A stretch of 64,000 bases of DNA from Maribacter sp. MJ134 (GTDB taxonomy: Bacteria; Bacteroidota; Bacteroidia; Flavobacteriales; Flavobacteriaceae): NCBI RefSeq assembly GCF_003970695.1, contig NZ_CP034570.1:1550001-1614000 (forward strand), in the 5' to 3' direction. Made by a program: the position numbers and the translations under genes. Under the pieces are notes generated by a model. The model was given only the letters and a program-made list of their open reading frames with translations. It was not told the DNA's origin and made no database searches. This document shows, piece after piece, positions 59,086 through 64,000 of the stretch. Numbering within the stretch: the first letter of the stretch is position 1; every line of letters begins with the position of its first letter.

Positions 59086-62037
59086 ATGAAAAAAAGCATG
59101 CTCCTGCTATGCCTATTCTGGTGTAGCACTACAATTTTCGCACAAGACTACTTTCCTGAAAACGAAGGTGTTAAAGCGAACAACAATAATTACACTGCAT
59201 TTACCAATGCCAAGATTTATGTAACCCCGACAGAAGTTGTTCAAAAAGGCACCCTGCTTATTCAAAATGGTAAGGTTGTTTCCGTTGGTTCCAACGTTAC
59301 GGTACCTAAAAATAGTATTGTGGTAGATCTAAGCGGAAAATCCATTTATCCGTCGTTCATTGATGTCTATTCCAAGTTTGGAGTAGAACAACCTAAAAGA
59401 AAACCAGGAGGCGGTAGAGCTGCGCAGTATGAAGCAGAACGTGATGGTTTTTATTGGAACGACCATATCATGCCAGAAAATAATGCCATACAACAATTTA
59501 AATACGATGACAAATCTGCCAAAGAACTAAGGGAAGCTGGTTTTGGCGTGGTGAACTCTCATATTCATGACGGTATAGCAAGGGGCACCGGAGTTTTGAT
59601 TGCCTTGAACGGGGACGGTACGGATGCCAATAGAATTCTGGACGATAAATCCGCACAGTACTTTTCTTTGAACAAAAGTGTACTCAAAAAGCAAGCCTAT
59701 CCAACCTCTGTAATGGGAGCTCTAGCCTTGTTAAGACAGTTGTACAGCGATGCGGATTGGTATGCCAAAGGTAATTCCGACACCAAAGACCGGTCCTTGG
59801 AAGCACTGATTGAAAATAACGGGTTGCCTCAAATTTTTGAAGCTAATGATAAAGGTCACGCGCTGAGAGCAGATAAAATTGGAGATGCCAACGGCATTCA
59901 ATACACCATCTTAGGAGGAGGAAATGAGTTTGAACGTATTGCAGAAATAAAAGCTACGAACGCTAAATACATCATTCCCATAAATTTTCCCGAAGCTTAT
60001 GACGTATCAGACCCCTATCAGGCAGGTTATGTGTCCTTAAAAGATATGCGCTACTGGAACCAAGCACCATCAAATCCAAAGGTTTTAGCAGAAAATGGGG
60101 TTCCCTTTTCACTAACGCCTTATGACCTAAAATCTATATCCAAGTTCAAAAGTAACCTGATGAAAGCCATAGAATACGGACTTTCCGAAACCAAGGCGCT
60201 AGAGGCCTTGACTACCGTTCCTGCTCAAATTTTAGGTAAAACAGCCCAAATCGGGTCACTTAAAGCGGGCACATATGCCAACTTTTTGATTACCTCAGGT
60301 CCTATCTTCGAAAAATCCACAACCCTATATGAAAATTGGGTTCAGGGGAATAAAAATAGTATAAACAACAAGGATATAAAGGATATCCGTGGCGATTACA
60401 AGCTAAGTCTACAAGGTGAGTCTTACGACCTCTCTATTACGGGTGAAGTGGCCAAACCTAAACTAGAAGTAAAACAAGATACCTCAAAATTAAAATCCAA
60501 GTTAAACTACAAGGATAATTGGTTGACCATGTCCTTTACGACAGACGAGGGAACAGAAACCTATCGCATGATAGGAGCTGTGACAAAAGAGGCAGCAAAC
60601 CTATCGGGGAGATTAATACTTCCAGACGGCACGGAAAGTTTCTTTACCGCTACAAAGAAGGCTGATTTTAATGAAAAAGATAAAGAGAAAAGTGAAATGG
60701 CCACTCCAACAGTAATGCCCGTTACCTACCCTAACGTGGGTTACGGTTTTACAAAGAAGCCCGAACAAGAAAACCTGCTCATAAAAAACACCACGGTATG
60801 GACGAGTGAAGCGGCCGGAATTCTTGAAAATACGGATGTCCTAATCAAGAACGGTAAAATAACAAAAATAGGGAAAGACCTTGGCGCAGGTGGCGCTACC
60901 GTAATTGATGGTACCGGGAAACATTTAACCGCAGGTATTATTGATGAACACAGCCATATTGCAGCTTTGGCCATAAATGAAGCAGGGCATAACAGTACTG
61001 CGGAAGTTAAAATGGAAGATGTTGTGGACCCAGAACATATGGGCATCTACCGTTCGCTTGCCGGTGGTGTTACCTCTTTACAACTATTACATGGCTCCGC
61101 CAATCCTATTGGTGGTCGTTCTGCCATACTAAAATTGAAATGGGGGGAAGAAGCTGACGGACTTATCTACAAAAATACACCAAAGTTCATCAAATTTGCT
61201 TTAGGAGAAAATGTAAAGCAATCTAACTGGCAGAGTTTTTCTCGTTTCCCTCAGACACGAATGGGTGTGGAACAGGTATTTATGAACTATTTTCAACGTG
61301 CCAAAGAGTACGACACCAAAAAGAAAGCGGGAAAACCTTATCGTTACGATGAGGAGATGGAAGTATTGGCAGAGATTATCAACGGAGAACGTTTTATTAG
61401 CTGCCACTCCTATGTTCAAAGCGAAATAAATATGATGATGAAGGTTGCGGAAAAATTTGGTTTCCGAGTAAACACCTTCACCCATATTTTGGAAGGTTAT
61501 AAGGTAGCGGATAAAATGGCGGAGCATGGCGTAGGCGCCGGAACCTTTAGTGATTGGTGGGCCTACAAATACGAAGTAAACGACGCTATCCCCTACAATG
61601 CGGCCATCATGCAAGCGCAAGGAGTTACGGTAGCCATCAACAGTGATGACCGTGAAATGATAAGAAGATTAAATCAAGAAGCGGCAAAAACCGTTAAGTA
61701 TGGAGGCATGACCGAGCTGGAAGCTTGGAAAATGGTTACGATAAATCCAGCAAAATTATTGCATATAGATAATCGCGTAGGAAGTATCAAAGAAGGGAAG
61801 GATGCTGATGTGGTATTGTGGTCCGGCCACCCCATGTCCATCTATACAAAGGCTGAAAAAACCATTATAGAGGGCGTTACTTATTTTGATTTAAAAAAGG
61901 ACAAACAACAGCGAGAAGCCATTAAGAAAGAACGAAATGATTTGGTGAAAATGATGCTAAAGGAAAAAGCAGGCGGCGCAAAAATGCAAGCTCCAAAACA
62001 GAGTGTTAAAAGAAACTTTACCTGTGAAAGCCTTTAA
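59086..62037 (+). CDS. Double-domain exported amidohydrolase family protein
   Basis: A 983-residue secreted protein with a signal peptide at about 1-20 (MKKSMLLLCLFWCSTTIFAQ). Two amidohydrolase-like halves are evident. The first (about 35-430; TNAKIYVTPTEVVQKGTLLI) has lost the metal HxH: after YPSFID comes VYSKFG. The second (about 560-960) keeps GIIDEHSHIA, plus a NSTAEVKMEDVVDPEH region, CHSYVQSE, THILEGYKV and INSDDREM, so it is probably an active metal hydrolase. The linker of about 110 residues looks beta-rich. Substrate unknown; imidazolonepropionase-like by name only. The next gene encodes a related single-domain protein 1 bp away. Confidence 0.88.
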   Translation: MKKSMLLLCLFWCSTTIFAQDYFPENEGVKANNNNYTAFTNAKIYVTPTEVVQKGTLLIQNGKVVSVGSNVTVPKNSIVVDLSGKSIYPSFIDVYSKFGVEQPKRKPGGGRAAQYEAERDGFYWNDHIMPENNAIQQFKYDDKSAKELREAGFGVVNSHIHDGIARGTGVLIALNGDGTDANRILDDKSAQYFSLNKSVLKKQAYPTSVMGALALLRQLYSDADWYAKGNSDTKDRSLEALIENNGLPQIFEANDKGHALRADKIGDANGIQYTILGGGNEFERIAEIKATNAKYIIPINFPEAYDVSDPYQAGYVSLKDMRYWNQAPSNPKVLAENGVPFSLTPYDLKSISKFKSNLMKAIEYGLSETKALEALTTVPAQILGKTAQIGSLKAGTYANFLITSGPIFEKSTTLYENWVQGNKNSINNKDIKDIRGDYKLSLQGESYDLSITGEVAKPKLEVKQDTSKLKSKLNYKDNWLTMSFTTDEGTETYRMIGAVTKEAANLSGRLILPDGTESFFTATKKADFNEKDKEKSEMATPTVMPVTYPNVGYGFTKKPEQENLLIKNTTVWTSEAAGILENTDVLIKNGKITKIGKDLGAGGATVIDGTGKHLTAGIIDEHSHIAALAINEAGHNSTAEVKMEDVVDPEHMGIYRSLAGGVTSLQLLHGSANPIGGRSAILKLKWGEEADGLIYKNTPKFIKFALGENVKQSNWQSFSRFPQTRMGVEQVFMNYFQRAKEYDTKKKAGKPYRYDEEMEVLAEIINGERFISCHSYVQSEINMMMKVAEKFGFRVNTFTHILEGYKVADKMAEHGVGAGTFSDWWAYKYEVNDAIPYNAAIMQAQGVTVAINSDDREMIRRLNQEAAKTVKYGGMTELEAWKMVTINPAKLLHIDNRVGSIKEGKDADVVLWSGHPMSIYTKAEKTIIEGVTYFDLKKDKQQREAIKKERNDLVKMMLKEKAGGAKMQAPKQSVKRNFTCESL

Positions 62038-62038
62038 A

Positions 62039-63358
62039 ATGAAAAAACGACTTAAAAGATACAAGATGAAAAATAGTATACTAGTAATCGCTGTCATTGG
62101 CATCTTCTTTAAGGGCATAGCACAGCAGACTCCAGCTTCTGAACAAAAGGAAGCCATTTCCATAGAGGGTGCAACTGCACACCTCGGTAATGGAGAAGTA
62201 ATAGAAAGTTCTTTAATTATGTTCGAGGACGGTAAAATTACCTTTGTTGGAGACAGTAAAATGAAAATTGCCAGAAAAGGTAAGGTCATCGATGCTACGG
62301 GAAAACATATTTATCCTGGTTTTATAGCACCTGCTAAGACCTTAGGTCTGGTGGAGGTCAATGCTGTAAGAGCCAGTGACGATCAGGATGAGATAGGAGA
62401 CTTAATACCACATGTCCGCAGTCTTATCGCTTATAACGCAGAATCCAAGGTGGTGGAAAGCATGCGCCCTAACGGTGTCCTGCTCGGGCAGATAGCGTCT
62501 TCGGGCGGTCGTATCTCCGGAACCTCGTCCATAGTGCAGTTCGACGCTTGGAACTGGGAAGACGCAGCCATTAAAGTTGATGACGGTATTCATTTGAACT
62601 GGCCCAGAAGCTTTCGTCAAGGCAGATGGTGGATGGGTGAAGATAGAGGCTATCGACCTAATAAAAATTACGGTGAAGAAACCGATGCAGTGGTCACTTT
62701 TATGAAAAACGCAATGGCCTATGGAAAATCAGAGCCCAAAGAAGTGAACCCCGCATTTAAAGCAATGCAAGGTATTTTTAACGGGGAACAAAAGCTATAT
62801 GTATATGCGGACGGTGAAAAAGAAATCATAGACGCCGTAAACACTCTTAAAGCCAATGGTGCTCAGGAAGTAGTATTGGTAGGCGGATATCAAGCCTATA
62901 AAATCACGGATTTTCTAAAGAAGAACAACATACCGGTCTTGGTACAGTTTACGCATAACCTTCCTGTTTTTGATGATGACGATTATGACCTTCCCTTTAA
63001 ACTGCCAAAACTTCTAATGGATGCAGGCTTATTGGTTGGCCTTCAAAATACGAATGCTTCCAATTTTCAAACTAGAAATCTTCCTTTTTATGCCGGTCAA
63101 GTCGGTCAACAAGGTTTGGATAAAGAGAAAGCATTGCAGCTAATTACAAGTAATAACGCTAAAATTTTGGGTATAGATGGAGATTATGGCACTTTGGAAA
63201 CAGGCAAAAGTGCTACTTTATTTATTTCTGAAGGAGATGCGCTAGATATGCGTGGCAATCAATTAACGCACGCGTTCATAGATGGTAGGGACATTTCCTT
63301 GGAAACCCATCAAACAGAACTTTGGAAAAGATATATGGGCAAGTACGAAGGAAAATAA
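62039..63358 (+). CDS. Exported amidohydrolase-like protein, probably metal-site deficient
   Basis: 439 residues from the ATG at 62039, or 430 from the ATG at 62066, which gives a cleaner signal peptide (MKNSILVIAVIGIFFKGIAQ). It resembles the first half of the preceding protein: a strand-rich start (IEGATAHLGNGEVIESSLIM), then YPGFIAPAKTLGLVEVNAV where an active amidohydrolase has a HxH. The C-terminal part retains the LITSNNAKILGIDGDYGTLETGKSATL pattern. It probably forms a complex with the larger neighbour. An in-frame ATG at 62003 lies inside the previous gene and is not favoured. Confidence 0.85.
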   Translation: MKKRLKRYKMKNSILVIAVIGIFFKGIAQQTPASEQKEAISIEGATAHLGNGEVIESSLIMFEDGKITFVGDSKMKIARKGKVIDATGKHIYPGFIAPAKTLGLVEVNAVRASDDQDEIGDLIPHVRSLIAYNAESKVVESMRPNGVLLGQIASSGGRISGTSSIVQFDAWNWEDAAIKVDDGIHLNWPRSFRQGRWWMGEDRGYRPNKNYGEETDAVVTFMKNAMAYGKSEPKEVNPAFKAMQGIFNGEQKLYVYADGEKEIIDAVNTLKANGAQEVVLVGGYQAYKITDFLKKNNIPVLVQFTHNLPVFDDDDYDLPFKLPKLLMDAGLLVGLQNTNASNFQTRNLPFYAGQVGQQGLDKEKALQLITSNNAKILGIDGDYGTLETGKSATLFISEGDALDMRGNQLTHAFIDGRDISLETHQTELWKRYMGKYEGK

Positions 63359-63581
63359 ATTACCGAATATACTAGAAAACTGTAATTTTAAACCGATTCG
63401 TAAGCGACCAAGCTCTTATCCAAAAGCGAATGGTATTGATGCAAGCTCGTATGCGCAAGAAACAAAGCCAATATTTAGTTCGACGTAAGCGTCGGAGTAT
63501 TAAAATTTTGATTATCGAATAAAAAAATAAAAGCTCGAAGAAATATCGAGCTTTTTAAATACCAACAAATATTCATCTAGA
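63359..63581. other. Intergenic region before the penicillin acylase gene
   Basis: 223 bp without a supported gene. It contains a small hairpin CGACG-TAAG-CGTCG at 63481-63494 and the terminator at 63529-63557. The stretch at 63390-63480 has a less AT-rich, coding-like composition than other gaps here, but only a short frame that begins inside the upstream gene. Confidence 0.4.
63529..63557 (+). terminator. Terminator after the amidohydrolase operon
   Basis: Arms AAAAGCTCGA and TCGAGCTTTT form a perfect 10-bp stem with a 7-nt loop and a T-rich 3' side, located 170 bp after the stop codon and 25 bp before the next start. Confidence 0.8.
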
Positions 63582-64000
63582 ATGAGACATCTATTTCTCT
63601 TAAGTATTATAACACTTCTATTTTCCTGTAAAGAATCTCAAAGGGTTAATTCAAATGAATTAATAGTTGCCGGACTTCAAGAACCAGTAGAAATTATTAG
63701 AGATGAATGGGGCATTAATCATATATATGCCAAAAACCAGCACGATTTATTCTTTGCCCAAGGTTATGCCGCTGCAACAGATCGTCTTTTCCAGTTTGAA
63801 ATTTGGCGTAGACAAGCCACGGGCACCGTAGCCGAAATACTTGGAGAACGCGAGCTCAAAAGGGATATCGGCACACGTCTCTTTAAGTTTAGAGGCGATA
63901 TGACAGCAGAAATGAATCATTACCATGACGAAGGAGTTGAAATTATCACTGCTTATACCGATGGTGTAAACGCATATATTGAGGAAATCCTTAAAACACC
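63582..64000 (+). CDS. Penicillin acylase family lipoprotein (N-terminal part, runs off the window)
   Basis: The frame opens at ATG 63582 and continues to the window end (139 codons visible). Lipobox LFSC with Cys16. The mature start EPVEIIRDEWGINHIYAKNQ and the FFAQGYAAATDRLFQFEIWRRQATGTVAEILG segment are characteristic of the alpha subunit of penicillin acylase/acyl-homoserine-lactone acylase Ntn-hydrolases. The catalytic Ser of the beta subunit lies beyond the window. Substrate (beta-lactam side chains, AHLs or others) cannot be told. Confidence 0.9.
   Translation, partial: MRHLFLLSIITLLFSCKESQRVNSNELIVAGLQEPVEIIRDEWGINHIYAKNQHDLFFAQGYAAATDRLFQFEIWRRQATGTVAEILGERELKRDIGTRLFKFRGDMTAEMNHYHDEGVEIITAYTDGVNAYIEEILKT

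Noticed and set aside
61201-61620. 139-codon minus-strand frame inside the amidohydrolase gene
   Set aside because: Antisense to conserved amidohydrolase motifs; no promoter or recognisable domain.

Overview
The window is an AT-rich stretch of a Bacteroidota chromosome, most likely a marine Flavobacteriia member of the Maribacter/Zobellia/Arenibacter type; the genus is a guess. The evidence is SusC/SusD pairs, many lipoproteins, a gliding-motility isomerase (GldI), a giant type IX secretion (T9SS type B) substrate, Bacteroidota-style TAnnTTTG promoter boxes and almost no Shine-Dalgarno sequences. I saw no tRNA, rRNA, CRISPR array, insertion sequence or prophage.

Region 1 (1-11.8 kb) begins with the tail of a THUMP-like methyltransferase. 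A 413-bp regulatory gap with a palindromic operator-like site leads to a SusC/SusD pair, then two large lipoproteins built from calcium-binding FG-GAP/VCBS repeats. The first carries an ASPIC/UnbV domain and the second a c-type cytochrome domain. A lipoprotein esterase lies on the other strand. Region 2 (11.9-20.6 kb) is one gene for a 2897-residue SprB-repeat surface protein with a T9SS type B sorting domain. Region 3 (20.7-22.3 kb) is a PQQ sugar dehydrogenase followed by a small cytochrome c.

Region 4 (22.3-31.5 kb) is a peptidoglycan-recycling island: murQ and a DeoR-type regulator diverge from nagB (fused to a PIG-L deacetylase-like domain), a DigH-like GHL10 hydrolase, ampG, a GH3 nagZ and anmK. 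Together they could take anhydro-muropeptides from the periplasm to fructose-6-phosphate, apart from a missing nagA. Region 5 (31.5-36.8 kb) is an acetate-type symporter with its small subunit and acetyl-CoA synthetase, then a Bcr/CflA efflux pump.

Region 6 (36.9-56.2 kb) is largely conserved flavobacterial housekeeping: udk-divIC, parA-parB-DUF5683-dapB, lepB-wbqC-DUF6122, then on the minus strand a TPR protein, ribH, a small membrane protein, mutL, two rhomboids and an EEP-family phosphatase. After it come recF-lipoprotein-DUF721, ndk, phoD, and nrnA-gldI-PPIase. Region 7 (56.3-64 kb) has pepD, a DUF3810 HEXXH membrane protein, a pair of unusual amidohydrolases and the start of a penicillin acylase family lipoprotein.

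The most interesting items are the recycling island with its DigH-like enzyme and altered NagB-PIG-L fusion, the SusCD-linked propeller/heme lipoprotein pair, the giant adhesin without a PorP/SprF partner, and a recurring near-leaderless promoter layout (TAnnTTTG box 4-5 nt before ATG).
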